Source: an uncultured Acidimicrobiaceae bacterium
Lineage (GTDB): Bacteria; Actinomycetota; Acidimicrobiia; Spongiisociales; UBA5794
Reading direction: 5' to 3'
Assembly: GCA_947258375.1 (NCBI GenBank)
Contig: CAMYIJ010000032.1
Span: 1 to 32,039, forward strand
DNA length: 32,039 nucleotides
Made by a program: the position numbers and the translations under genes. Each line of letters opens with the position of its first letter. Position 1 is the stretch's first letter. Below the pieces are notes generated by a model. It saw only the letters and a list, made by a program, of their open reading frames with translations. It did not search any database and was not told the origin of the DNA. Shown one piece after another: positions 1 through 7,991 of this stretch.

Positions 1-1
1 A

Positions 2-625
2 AACGCCGACTCGTTTATCACGGCCCTCGACGCCCGAGCCGACGCAATCATCGACCCCGACGATCCCAACCGGCCGGCTCTTGAGCAACGCCGTCTAGAT
101 GCTTTGGTTTCGTTGGCCCTAGACGCCAACGTCCCAGTTCCCCAAGGGACTGAAGCCCCGGCGCCGCGACGGCTAAAGGCCCACATCTTCGTAGACGCTG
201 AGCAATGCCACCGTACCGGTGGTGAGGCCGGGGCTGTCACCCGCTCGGGACTCAAAGTCGGACCCAACACCCTCAACGAGATCCTCTGCATAGGGGAAAC
301 GGAAACCACCCTCATCGACATAGACGGCTTGAAGACAGTTCCGACTGGTGGGGACCGCATACCGAACCGCCTAAGAGACTACGTGTTCTTCAGAGACGGA
401 GGCTGTACCGCTGATGGGTGTAGCAGCCGTTACCGGCTCGAACCGCACCACATCACACCCCGCAGCAAAGGTGGAACCCATGAACCCGACGGGTTGACCC
501 TGTTGTGTTGGTTCCACCACCACATCGTGGTCCACCAACAAGGCTTCACCATCGACCCCGAATCTCCACCGAAACGGAGACGATTCCTCGCCCCCGGCGT
601 CACCCGAGCCCCACCCCCGGACTAG
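2..625 (+). CDS. DUF222 / HNH endonuclease domain protein (13E12 repeat family), 5' end outside the window
   Basis: The frame is open from base 2 to a TAG at 623-625, so this is the C-terminal part of a longer gene. The first TTG in the window (104) is internal and is not taken as the start. The N-terminal residues visible here resemble the end of a DUF222 domain (alanine- and aspartate-rich helices ending in a DALVSLALD stretch). The last third is a clear HNH module: LRDYVFFRDGGC, a second Cys in ADGC, then EPHHITPRSKGG, then LTLLCWFHHHIVHQ-like residues, giving paired Cys and His ligands for zinc plus the HNH catalytic histidines. The family is multicopy in many actinobacteria; its function is not established, although DNA nicking or cleavage is predicted from the HNH fold. 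It is convergent with the minus-strand pilus genes. A related gene starts at 31938. Confidence 0.88.
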   Translation, partial: NADSFITALDARADAIIDPDDPNRPALEQRRLDALVSLALDANVPVPQGTEAPAPRRLKAHIFVDAEQCHRTGGEAGAVTRSGLKVGPNTLNEILCIGETETTLIDIDGLKTVPTGGDRIPNRLRDYVFFRDGGCTADGCSSRYRLEPHHITPRSKGGTHEPDGLTLLCWFHHHIVVHQQGFTIDPESPPKRRRFLAPGVTRAPPPD

Positions 626-1082
626 AGGCACACACCCTCAAACCAGTTCGAAGACCGCTGAAACCGCTTCGTCGAACCAGACCGAACTGAACCGACCCCA
701 ACGCCAACCAACCGACGAACCGCTTTGACGGGGAAGCACCGACGTCCGAGCCTTCGCGCGCGCCGTCAGCGAGCGGCTCGGCCACTTCAAACTATGCGGC
801 AGGCCGCGGTCTCAGGCGAAAGCGAACCCTCGGTTGCAGCCACCTGGACAATCTCGCCTTTCGCGGCCGCGGCACATGGAGTCGCAACCATCCCGACTCG
901 TCGATTCGAGCTCGCCGATCACTGATTCAGGTGCGCCAAGGCCTGCCCCGCCGAATCACGCCGAGCCGCACCCCCGCGCTCGGCCTCGACTGCTGGTCAG
1001 CAGACGTCGTGTCTCACCGGGCACCAGCGGCATAGGCGCTCGTCCCTAGCGAGTGACCAGAACGTCCCTGGGAAGGAGCCTG
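626..1082. other. Convergent intergenic region, no supported gene
   Basis: This 457-base gap separates the 3' end of the plus-strand DUF222-HNH gene from the 3' end of the minus-strand pilC, so terminators for both are expected here. Bases about 640-725 are strikingly poor in G on the plus strand and rich in short aacc/accg words. Further on there are several inverted repeats, including 816-822 with 858-864, and the hairpin at 960-984. Short open frames exist on the plus strand but show no family resemblance and no ribosome binding site. Confidence 0.6.
960..984. terminator. GC-rich hairpin, possible terminator in the convergent gap
   Basis: GCCGAGC (960-966) is perfectly complementary to GCTCGGC (978-984), giving a 7 bp stem with an 11-base loop. 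It lies about 100 bases beyond the pilC stop. No run of T follows on either strand, so intrinsic termination is only a possibility. Confidence 0.3.
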
Positions 1083-2312
1083 CTAGGCAACGAGCCCGGC
1101 GATGTTGAATATCGGGAGGTACAGGGCGATGAGAATCCCGCCGACCGTGACGCCCATGACGACGATCAACAGCGGCTCGATCAAACTGGTGAGCGCCGCA
1201 ACCGTGTCTTCGACTTCCCGTTCATAGAAATCGGCAACCTTGGCCAGCATGGCGTCGATCTCACCGGTCTCCTCCCCGACCGTCATCATCTGAACGACCA
1301 TCGGCGGAAACACGTCATGCCTGCCAAGCGGGGCGGCCAGCGATTCGCCGGAACGAACCGAGTCCTTCACCTCGTCGAGCGCCTTTGAGACCAGGCGGTT
1401 GCCGGAGGTGTCCGCAACGATGTCGATCGCCTGCAGAATCGGAACTCCGGTCCGGCTGAGCACTGCAAGAGTGCGCGAAAACCGGCTCAGCGCCGTCTTG
1501 TGGGCCAACTGGCCGAAGACGGGGAACTTGAGCTTCAACGTGTCCCAAGAGAGACGGCCGCCATCGGTGGCAATCCACCGCCGGAAACCCCAGATCGAAC
1601 CGACGAGCCCGAGGATCAGGAGCCACCAGAAGCCCGTGATCATGTCGGACAGCAGGATGAGGACCTTGGTAGGGACCGGCAAGGATGCCCCGTTGCCCAA
1701 CTCCGCATAGAGGTCGGAGAAGACCGGGACGACAAACACAATCATGGCCGTGGTCACCGTGACGATGAGCACGCCGATCACTGCCGGGTAGGCCATGGCG
1801 GAGCGAATCTTCGAACGCAGCCTCATTTGCGCTTCGAGGATGTCGGCGAGGCGCAGCAGGGTCTCGTCGAGCACACCGCCGATTTCGCCTGCTCGAATCA
1901 TGGCGACGAATAGCTCGGTGAACACCTTGGGGTGACGATCCATCGCCGCCGACAAACTGGTTCCTCGTTCCACATCCGTACGGACGCTTCCGAGGACCTC
2001 TCGTAGCGGATCGCTCGCGGTCTGCTCCTCGAGAACGGTGAGGGCTCTGATGAGAGACAGCCCGGCATTCACCATCGTGGCGAATTGCCTCGAGAAGATA
2101 ACGATGTCGCGCGTCTTGACGCGTTTTCCCAGGCCGGGGATCTTCAGTTCCATCTGGAGAACGGAGGTCTTCTTCTCCTCTATCTGCAGTGGCACCATCC
2201 CGCGCTCGCGCAACGCCTTGGCCACTGCCGCGCTCGACGAACCTTCGATCTCGCCGGAGCTCACGGCTCCGGACTTGTCACGCACCCGATAGGCATAGGT
2301 CGTTGCGGCCAT
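1083..2312 (-). CDS. pilC: Type IV pilus inner-membrane platform protein PilC (type II secretion F family)
   Basis: At 409 residues this has the normal length for PilC/GspF. Two T2SF domains are visible, roughly residues 71-194 and 274-396, each ending in a hydrophobic helix. Membrane segments lie at about 175-197, 226-244 and 378-402. The family motif GEETGEID is at 346-353 and the matching AGEIGGVLDE at 141-150. PilC anchors the pilus in the inner membrane and transmits movement from the cytoplasmic ATPases PilB and PilT to the growing or shrinking fibre. The ATG overlaps the pilT stop by one base (TGATG), which suggests translational coupling. It is the last gene of the minus-strand run; the next minus-strand gene lies outside the window. 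Confidence 0.95.
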   Translation of the reverse strand: MAATTYAYRVRDKSGAVSSGEIEGSSSAAVAKALRERGMVPLQIEEKKTSVLQMELKIPGLGKRVKTRDIVIFSRQFATMVNAGLSLIRALTVLEEQTASDPLREVLGSVRTDVERGTSLSAAMDRHPKVFTELFVAMIRAGEIGGVLDETLLRLADILEAQMRLRSKIRSAMAYPAVIGVLIVTVTTAMIVFVVPVFSDLYAELGNGASLPVPTKVLILLSDMITGFWWLLILGLVGSIWGFRRWIATDGGRLSWDTLKLKFPVFGQLAHKTALSRFSRTLAVLSRTGVPILQAIDIVADTSGNRLVSKALDEVKDSVRSGESLAAPLGRHDVFPPMVVQMMTVGEETGEIDAMLAKVADFYEREVEDTVAALTSLIEPLLIVVMGVTVGGILIALYLPIFNIAGLVA

Positions 2313-3886
2313 CAGCGGCTCCGCCTGGCTAGTTCGAGAAAGGCTTCCTGGTCGATGGCACGTTCTTCAGCCATCTTCTCGGAGACCAGTCCACGCAAGA
2401 CCAGATCGGCAAGGGAACCGTCCATCGTTTGCATGTTGTAACGACCCCCGGCCTGCATCAGGCTAGTTATCTGATGCACCTTGGCTTCACGAATCAGGTT
2501 GCGAATGGCGGGGGTGGCAATCATGACCTCGATGGCGGCCACCCGTCCTGCGCCGTCTACGCGCGGGAGCAACTGTTGGGAAACTATTGCCGCCAGCGAG
2601 CTGGCGAGCTGCACTCGAACCTGGTGCTGTTGGTGGGTCGGGAACACATCGATGACACGTTCAACCGACTTTGGCGCGTCCTGGGTGTGGAGAGTGCCAA
2701 AGACGAGATGGCCGGTTTCCGCTGCGGTGAGGGCGGTCGATACGGTCTCCAGATCGCGCATCTCGCCCACGAGTATCACATCCGGGTCCTGGCGCAGCGC
2801 GTGGCGCAGCGCCGACGCGAAGCTCAGCGTGTCGGCACCGACCTCACGTTGGTTCACGATCGACATCTTGTGGCTGTGGGTGAACTCGATTGGATCTTCG
2901 ACCGTGATGATATGGCTGGCCCGCGTGCGGTTGATCAGGTCGATCAGCGACGCCAGGGTGGTCGATTTTCCGGAGCCCGTGGGCCCCGTGACCAGCACCA
3001 GGCCCCGGCTGAGCTTGGCGAACTCGGCCACGGCCGGTGGCATCCGCAGCGACTCCAACGTGCTGATGTCGCTGGGTATGGCGCGCATCACCGCCCCGAC
3101 GGCATCACGCTGAAAGAAGACGTTCACCCGGAAGCGCCCCAGTCCGTATACGGGGTGCGAGAAGTCCAGTTCACGCTCCTCCTCGAGGTCGGCGCGCTGG
3201 CGCGTCGTGATGATCGGGTAGATGAGGTCCTTCACCGATGCCGGCCGCAGCACTCCGTGCCCCGGGAGCGGGACCAAGTCGCCGTGGACCCGCATCTGTG
3301 GCGGCGACCCGGCTGTCAGGTGGAGGTCCGACCCATCACTGCGCACCAGGGCGGCGAGGAGGTCATTGACGGTGGCGTCCAGCGTCGCCACTTCACGGTC
3401 GCTGGCGTCGAGAATCGCCTCGGGAGCGGCACCTCGCCTCGTCAGGTCATATGCGGTGTCGATCGCGGCGATCAACTCCGGGCGATGCGCCAGGGCCAGA
3501 ACGACCTCACCGTGCGCCGCCTGCCGGAGCCGCCCATGGCGGGCCTCGTCGAGAGGGTCGTCAACGGCAACCACGAGACGGCCGAGATCGTCGAGCTCGA
3601 TGGGAAGGGCTACCAGATCCTGCGCGATGTCATGGGTGAGTGTGTCCAACGCCGCGGGGTCGGGTATCACTGCCTCGAAACCGGCCAGGGCGATGAAACG
3701 GATTCCGAGTTTGTCGGCAACCGTGCGCAGGAGGTCGCGGCCCCGCACCAGGCCGCGTTCCACAACGACCTCGGCCAGCGGCCGCGACTGATCGGTTGCG
3801 ACGTGCGCCTGTTCCTCGAGGTCATCTCGCGACATGAGTCGCCTATCGACGAGCAACTCGCCCAGCTGGCGTTGGACTCCGTTCAC
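2312..3886 (-). CDS. pilT: Type IV pilus retraction ATPase PilT with an extra N-terminal domain
   Basis: The C-terminal 350 residues are a standard PilT: ASDLHL-like start (SDGSDLHLTAG near 183-193), Walker A GPTGSGKS at 301-308, Asp box TVEDPIE at 328-334, Walker B DPDVILVGEMRD at 367-378, and His box TGHLVFGTLHT at 391-401. In front lie about 165 extra residues (LGELLVDRRLMSRDDLEEQ ... LADVV-type helices) resembling the MshEN/GspE-N domain usually found on PilB-type extension ATPases rather than PilT. PilT powers pilus disassembly and twitching. I chose the GTG at 3886 because AGAAGGA sits just upstream and it follows the pilB stop by 10 bases; a TTG at 3904 would add six residues and overlap pilB. 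Retraction rather than extension is inferred from similarity of the ATPase core and the presence of a separate PilB. Confidence 0.9.
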   Translation of the reverse strand: MNGVQRQLGELLVDRRLMSRDDLEEQAHVATDQSRPLAEVVVERGLVRGRDLLRTVADKLGIRFIALAGFEAVIPDPAALDTLTHDIAQDLVALPIELDDLGRLVVAVDDPLDEARHGRLRQAAHGEVVLALAHRPELIAAIDTAYDLTRRGAAPEAILDASDREVATLDATVNDLLAALVRSDGSDLHLTAGSPPQMRVHGDLVPLPGHGVLRPASVKDLIYPIITTRQRADLEEERELDFSHPVYGLGRFRVNVFFQRDAVGAVMRAIPSDISTLESLRMPPAVAEFAKLSRGLVLVTGPTGSGKSTTLASLIDLINRTRASHIITVEDPIEFTHSHKMSIVNQREVGADTLSFASALRHALRQDPDVILVGEMRDLETVSTALTAAETGHLVFGTLHTQDAPKSVERVIDVFPTHQQHQVRVQLASSLAAIVSQQLLPRVDGAGRVAAIEVMIATPAIRNLIREAKVHQITSLMQAGGRYNMQTMDGSLADLVLRGLVSEKMAEERAIDQEAFLELARRSR

Positions 3887-3896
3887 ATTCCTTCTT

Positions 3897-5627
3897 TCAT
3901 GCAATGACCCTGAGAATCTCTTCGACCGATGTCAGCCCCTTGCGGACCTTCTCGAGCCCGTCCTCCCGCAGAGTCTTCATGCCGTACTCGCGGGCGGCCT
4001 GGGCGATTCGATCGGCCGAGGCTCGTTCGACGATCAGGTGCTGGATCTCCTCGTTGACGAGCATCACCTCGTTGATCGAAACCCGGCCCTTGTACCCGGT
4101 CTGTGAGCAGACGCCACAACCCCCTGCCTTGTACAGCTCCTCGGTGTAGCTCCACTCGGGTTGCCACCCCAGCGAATCGAGCGCACCTTCTTCGGGGACG
4201 TAGGGAACCCGGCAGCGGGAGCACAGCAGGCGGCCGAGCCGCTGGGCGACCACCGCGTCGATCGAAGAGCCCACCAGGAAGGGTTCCACGTCCATATCGA
4301 GGAGGCGCCCGATGCTCGAAGGAGCGTCGTTGGTGTGGAGGGTGGTCAGCACCAGGTGCCCGGTGAGCGCAGACTCGACGGCGATCTGCGCTGTCTCCGA
4401 GTCGCGGACTTCACCGATCAGGACGATGTCCGGGTCGGCCCGCAGAATCGACTTCAAGGCCGTTGCGAAGAAGAGGCCGGCCTTGCGATTCACCTGGACC
4501 TGCGTAATCCCCGTCAGGCGATACTCGACGGGGTCCTCGACGGTGATGATGTTGACCTCGGGTCGGTTGAGGATGCTGAGCGTCGAATAGAGCGTTGTGG
4601 TCTTGCCGGAGCCGGTCGGCCCTGTCACCAGGATTGCCCCATATGGCTTGCTGTAAGCAGATTCGTAGCGCTTCAAGTTGTATTCGGAGAAACCCAGGTC
4701 GGAGAGTTCGGCCACTCCTGCCGACTTGTCGAGGATCCGCAGCACGACCTTCTCCCCGAAGATGCCGGGGAGAGTTGCCGCCCGCAGGTCGATCGGACGA
4801 TTCGTCACCCGCAGGCTGATCCTGCCGTCCTGCGGCACGCGGCGCTCGGCAATGTTGAGGTCCGCCATGATCTTGACCCGGCTCACCACGGCGTTGGCGA
4901 TGGTTCGCGGTGCCGACATCACGTCGTGGAGAACGCCGTCGATGCGGAACCTGATGCGCAGGTCCTTCTCGCCCGGCTCGAGATGGATGTCGGATGCCCG
5001 CTCGTTCACCGCTCTGGTGATGATCGTGTTGACGAGTTTGACGACCGGGGCATCCTCCGCGCCCACCGTGAGGCCTTCGAGGTCGTCGGTCTCGCTCTCC
5101 TCGGCAGCCAGTTCCGCAAGGTCGCTCACCGACTCGTCGAAGTGGGTCTGCCGGCGGATCGCCTCATCGAGATCGCTTCGTGTTGCGACCCGCGGGAGAA
5201 TGTCGTAGCCGGACACTGCACGCAGATCGTCGATCGCCAGGACATTTGCCGGATCGGCCATGGCGACGACGAGTCGCCCGTCCTCGAACCCGACCGGCAG
5301 CAGGGTGTAGCGCTTAATGAGATACTCCGGCACTACTGCGACGGCCGATGGATCCACTCCGACTTCGGAGAGATCGATGTACGTCACGCCGATCTGCTCA
5401 CCGAGCGCCTTGACCAACTGGGCCTCGGTGACCACACCGCGGTCGATCAGTACCTGACCCAACGGCAAACCGGACTCGTGCTGGCTCCCGACGGCCGCCT
5501 CGAGCTCATCAGAGGTGAGGAGACCTTCTTCGAGCAGCAGAGCCCCGAGATGGCGACTATCTCCACTCAACGGCGCGTTCTCCTCTTTGCGGTCAAGGAC
5601 AACCGCTCTGGCAGTGTGGCTAGTCAC
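3897..5627 (-). CDS. pilB: Type IV pilus assembly (extension) ATPase PilB
   Basis: The 576-residue protein has an N-terminal MshEN/GspE-N region (about 25-160; in other members such domains bind c-di-GMP, not testable here) and a GspE ATPase core. The core contains Walker A GPTGSGKT (336-343), Asp box TVEDPVEY (362-369), Walker B DPDIVLIGEVRD (398-409), and His box TGHLVLTTLHT (422-432). A four-cysteine zinc motif (CSRC at 469-472 and CGVC at 504-507) is typical of PilB/GspE and absent from PilT. It drives pilin polymerisation through PilC. The predicted GTG at 5627 has no good Shine-Dalgarno; a TTG at codon 20 preceded by GAGGAG is an alternative start at the edge of the conserved domain. 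The gene follows aroE after 54 bases, so co-transcription with the housekeeping run is plausible. Confidence 0.95.
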   Translation of the reverse strand: MTSHTARAVVLDRKEENAPLSGDSRHLGALLLEEGLLTSDELEAAVGSQHESGLPLGQVLIDRGVVTEAQLVKALGEQIGVTYIDLSEVGVDPSAVAVVPEYLIKRYTLLPVGFEDGRLVVAMADPANVLAIDDLRAVSGYDILPRVATRSDLDEAIRRQTHFDESVSDLAELAAEESETDDLEGLTVGAEDAPVVKLVNTIITRAVNERASDIHLEPGEKDLRIRFRIDGVLHDVMSAPRTIANAVVSRVKIMADLNIAERRVPQDGRISLRVTNRPIDLRAATLPGIFGEKVVLRILDKSAGVAELSDLGFSEYNLKRYESAYSKPYGAILVTGPTGSGKTTTLYSTLSILNRPEVNIITVEDPVEYRLTGITQVQVNRKAGLFFATALKSILRADPDIVLIGEVRDSETAQIAVESALTGHLVLTTLHTNDAPSSIGRLLDMDVEPFLVGSSIDAVVAQRLGRLLCSRCRVPYVPEEGALDSLGWQPEWSYTEELYKAGGCGVCSQTGYKGRVSINEVMLVNEEIQHLIVERASADRIAQAAREYGMKTLREDGLEKVRKGLTSVEEILRVIA

Positions 5628-5681
5628 AAAATCGGCAGAACAACCACGGCTCTTGAGGCGATTGTCGTCCGGGGAGTGCCT

Positions 5682-6464
5682 TCAGGACAGGGGGTTATCG
5701 GCCAGGGAGGCTTGCATTTCGGCGAGCGGCGCTTCTCTCCCGGTCCACAGCGAGAACGCGGCAGCTGCCTGGTGGAGAAGCATCTGACGGCCGTCCGCCA
5801 CGGGCCGGTCGAGTCCCTTCATGTGGCGCACGGCCGGCGTCTCGTGCGGGCCGTACGCCATATCGAACACACCAACCGCAACCGCGAGCAGCTCCTGATC
5901 GAGCGGTTCCCCTTGCATACCAATCGGAGTGGCGTTGACGAGCACTGCGCCGGCCAGCGGCTGGCCCCAGGGCAGGACAGATGCCCCCACCGACAGTTGG
6001 GAAATCAGGTCGGCCGCTCGTTGGGGGTCGCGGGAAGCGATCGCGAGCTGGCGCCCTTCGAGGGCGAGGAGAGCCGCGGCCGCCGCTCCCCCGGCTCCGA
6101 GAACGAGGATCGGGCCCGCCGTCGGTAGAGCGGCGGCGCCCCAGGCATCCTGAATCCCGGGAATATCGGTGTTGTGGCCGACCACCTGTCCACCAATCCG
6201 CAGGAGCGTGTTGACCGCTCCCGCCCGGGCGGCCGGGGCCGCCAACCGGTCACAGAGCCGGGCCGCCAGTTCCTTGTGGGGCATTGTGACGTTGCCACCA
6301 TCGAGATCGCCCTTCCGGATCTCTGCCACCGCCGCTTCCATTCCGGCGGCATCGACCCGGCGCGCCACATATGTCCCCTGGAGCCCGGTGGCGGTCAGGG
6401 CTGTGTTGTGGAGCCGGGGTGAGAGCGAGTGGCTGATGGGATCACCGAACACCGCCAACCTCAC
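5682..6464 (-). CDS. aroE: Shikimate dehydrogenase
   Basis: AroE reduces 3-dehydroshikimate to shikimate with NADPH in aromatic amino acid synthesis. At 260 residues it is near the usual length. Substrate-binding SHSLSP is at 11-16, the catalytic lysine is K64 in NVTMPHK, and the partner aspartate is D100 in NTD. The nucleotide loop GAGGAA is at 123-128, NATPIGM at 177-183, and the C-terminal DGRQMLLHQ block begins at 224. All key residues are present. The start overlaps the mltG stop by four bases (ATGA). In mycobacteria aroE also sits directly after mltG, next to a prepilin-peptidase-like gene, so the neighbouring pilus genes here are not unexpected. Confidence 0.95.
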   Translation of the reverse strand: MRLAVFGDPISHSLSPRLHNTALTATGLQGTYVARRVDAAGMEAAVAEIRKGDLDGGNVTMPHKELAARLCDRLAAPAARAGAVNTLLRIGGQVVGHNTDIPGIQDAWGAAALPTAGPILVLGAGGAAAAALLALEGRQLAIASRDPQRAADLISQLSVGASVLPWGQPLAGAVLVNATPIGMQGEPLDQELLAVAVGVFDMAYGPHETPAVRHMKGLDRPVADGRQMLLHQAAAAFSLWTGREAPLAEMQASLADNPLS

Positions 6465-7573
6465 GGAATGACTCCAGCGTCTTTGGCTTCTTGCTTCTTG
6501 CGGTTGTGCTCTTCGAGGGTCTCCGAGAACCCATGCTGGCCTGAGGGGTCAACCAGCACGTAGTAGTAGAAGGCAGTCTCTGCGGGTGCGGCCGCGGCTT
6601 CGAGCGAGGAGAGACGCACACCGGCAATAGGTGTCGGCGGCAGTCCCGGAATGAGGTACGTGTTGTAGGGCGAATCGATCTCGAGATCGTCGAGCAGTAT
6701 CTGGCCGCGGTTCTCGCCGAGGGCGTAGAGCACCGTGGCATCGATCTGCAGCCCAATTCCCGCTTCGAGCCGGTTCATGATCACGGAGGCGATCAGCGGG
6801 CGATCCTCGGCGAGCTTGGCCTCGCGCTCGATCAGCGAGGCGATTATCAGCCCGTCGTACAGGGTGAGGCCGGCGTCCTCGAGCAGCGTCCAGTCCTGGT
6901 CGTCGACGCGGGAGACCAGTGTGTCGGCCAGCCGCGAGAGTATCTCCTCCGGAGTCGCATCCAACCGGAATTCGTAGGTGTCGGGGGCCAGCAGCCCTTC
7001 CCAGCGCGCCGTGTCCGGGTAGCCGGACGGCGCCGACTCGGGAAGCAGCACCGACTTCACCTCACCGCCCAACAGCGCCTCTTCGAGTGCCTGGCTGGGA
7101 TGGCCGCTCTGCTCGGCGATTGAGCTCAGCATCTCTTCAACCGTCAAGCTCTCAATGACAGTCAGCTTGAAGACATTGCTCGGTGCCGGACCGGCCAGGA
7201 CGGCCTCCACGATCTCCTCGAGGGTGCCGCCGGAGAGTGTGTAGTCACCGGCCTGCAGCTCATCAGCAATGCCGAGGCGGCGGACCTCTCGTTCGAACTC
7301 GCCACCGTCCTCGATCAGACCACTCTCTTCGAGGATCTCTCCGATCGTCCGGGCGGACACTCCCGCCGGGATCGTGAACGACGTCTCGCCTGCAGTGACG
7401 ACAGGCGCGGCTTCAGTTTCCGCCGGGAACTTCGCCGCCAGGTCGCGGGCCAAGCGCGCCCCGAAGACGGCGATGAGCAGCACGACGATGACGACTCCGC
7501 CGAACTTCAGGAGCCACAAGACGGCGGGCTGCATTTGGAATCGCTCCCGGTCTCCGGGATCAGAGAAGGTCAT
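6461..7573 (-). CDS. mltG: Endolytic murein transglycosylase MltG (YceG family)
   Basis: MltG is a membrane-anchored lytic transglycosylase that cuts nascent glycan strands and is thought to release them from the synthesis machinery. The protein has a short cytoplasmic tail, one membrane helix (about 19-38), a small LysM-like region (about 62-125), and the YceG domain with WEGLLAPDTYEF (191-202), the catalytic-glutamate motif ASLIEREA (245-252), SVIMNRL (263-269), LQIDATVLYALG (275-286) and SPYNTYLIPGLPPTPI (301-316). I chose ATG 7573 because GGGGAGGA lies immediately upstream; longer open frames upstream overlap ruvX in a different frame. The gene overlaps the ruvX end by 14 bases. Length is 370 residues. 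Confidence 0.93.
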   Translation of the reverse strand: MTFSDPGDRERFQMQPAVLWLLKFGGVVIVVLLIAVFGARLARDLAAKFPAETEAAPVVTAGETSFTIPAGVSARTIGEILEESGLIEDGGEFEREVRRLGIADELQAGDYTLSGGTLEEIVEAVLAGPAPSNVFKLTVIESLTVEEMLSSIAEQSGHPSQALEEALLGGEVKSVLLPESAPSGYPDTARWEGLLAPDTYEFRLDATPEEILSRLADTLVSRVDDQDWTLLEDAGLTLYDGLIIASLIEREAKLAEDRPLIASVIMNRLEAGIGLQIDATVLYALGENRGQILLDDLEIDSPYNTYLIPGLPPTPIAGVRLSSLEAAAAPAETAFYYYVLVDPSGQHGFSETLEEHNRKKQEAKDAGVIP

Positions 7574-7991
7574 CGGTCCTCCCCGCCTGGTCGAGGTAGC
7601 GCTGCAACATGACGGCGGCCGCAACTTTGTCGCGTGTCTGGCGCCTCTTGTCCCGACGCACCCCGCCTTCGATCAAGGCGTCCTCAGCGACCGACGTCGT
7701 GAACCGCTCATCGGTGAAGACGGGATCCAGGCCGGTTATCTCCTTTACCCGCGCTCCAAAGGCCCGGGCACGCTCGGCGGCACCGTGCTCCTTGCCGTCG
7801 AGAGAGATGGGCAGTCCAATCACGATTGTGGTCACTTCCTGTTCTGCGACTATGCGCAACAGCTCGACGGCAACGTCCTCGTGGCGGCTGTCGATTACAC
7901 AGTGTGGCTGGGCGATGATACCGAGGGGGTCGGATAACGCGACACCTATTCGCCGCTCCCCGGGATCCAGGCCAAGGATCCGTCCGGTCAT
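7560..7991 (-). CDS. ruvX: Putative pre-16S rRNA nuclease / Holliday junction resolvase-like protein RuvX (YqgF)
   Basis: A 143-residue RNase H-fold protein of the YqgF family. The N-terminal GLDPGERRIGVALSD (7-21) carries catalytic D9. GLPISLDG is at 59-66, DERFTTS at 94-100 (acidic residue at 95), and the last acidic residue is D121 in RDKVAAA. In E. coli the family matures the 5' end of 16S rRNA; mycobacterial members have been studied as resolvases, so the biological role in this lineage is not settled. The ATG overlaps the alaS stop by four bases (ATGA). The alaS-ruvX-mltG-aroE order is typical of actinobacteria. Confidence 0.93.
   Translation of the reverse strand: MTGRILGLDPGERRIGVALSDPLGIIAQPHCVIDSRHEDVAVELLRIVAEQEVTTIVIGLPISLDGKEHGAAERARAFGARVKEITGLDPVFTDERFTTSVAEDALIEGGVRRDKRRQTRDKVAAAVMLQRYLDQAGRTDDLL

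Noticed and set aside
725..1049. Short plus-strand open frames after the DUF222-HNH gene
   Set aside because: No Shine-Dalgarno, Arg/Pro-rich composition typical of non-coding high-GC DNA.
2429..3907. Long plus-strand open frame opposite pilT
   Set aside because: Antisense shadow of pilT; low-complexity charged sequence with no recognisable domain.
4161..6128. Long plus-strand open frame opposite pilB and aroE
   Set aside because: Antisense shadow of high-GC genes with clear family motifs on the minus strand.
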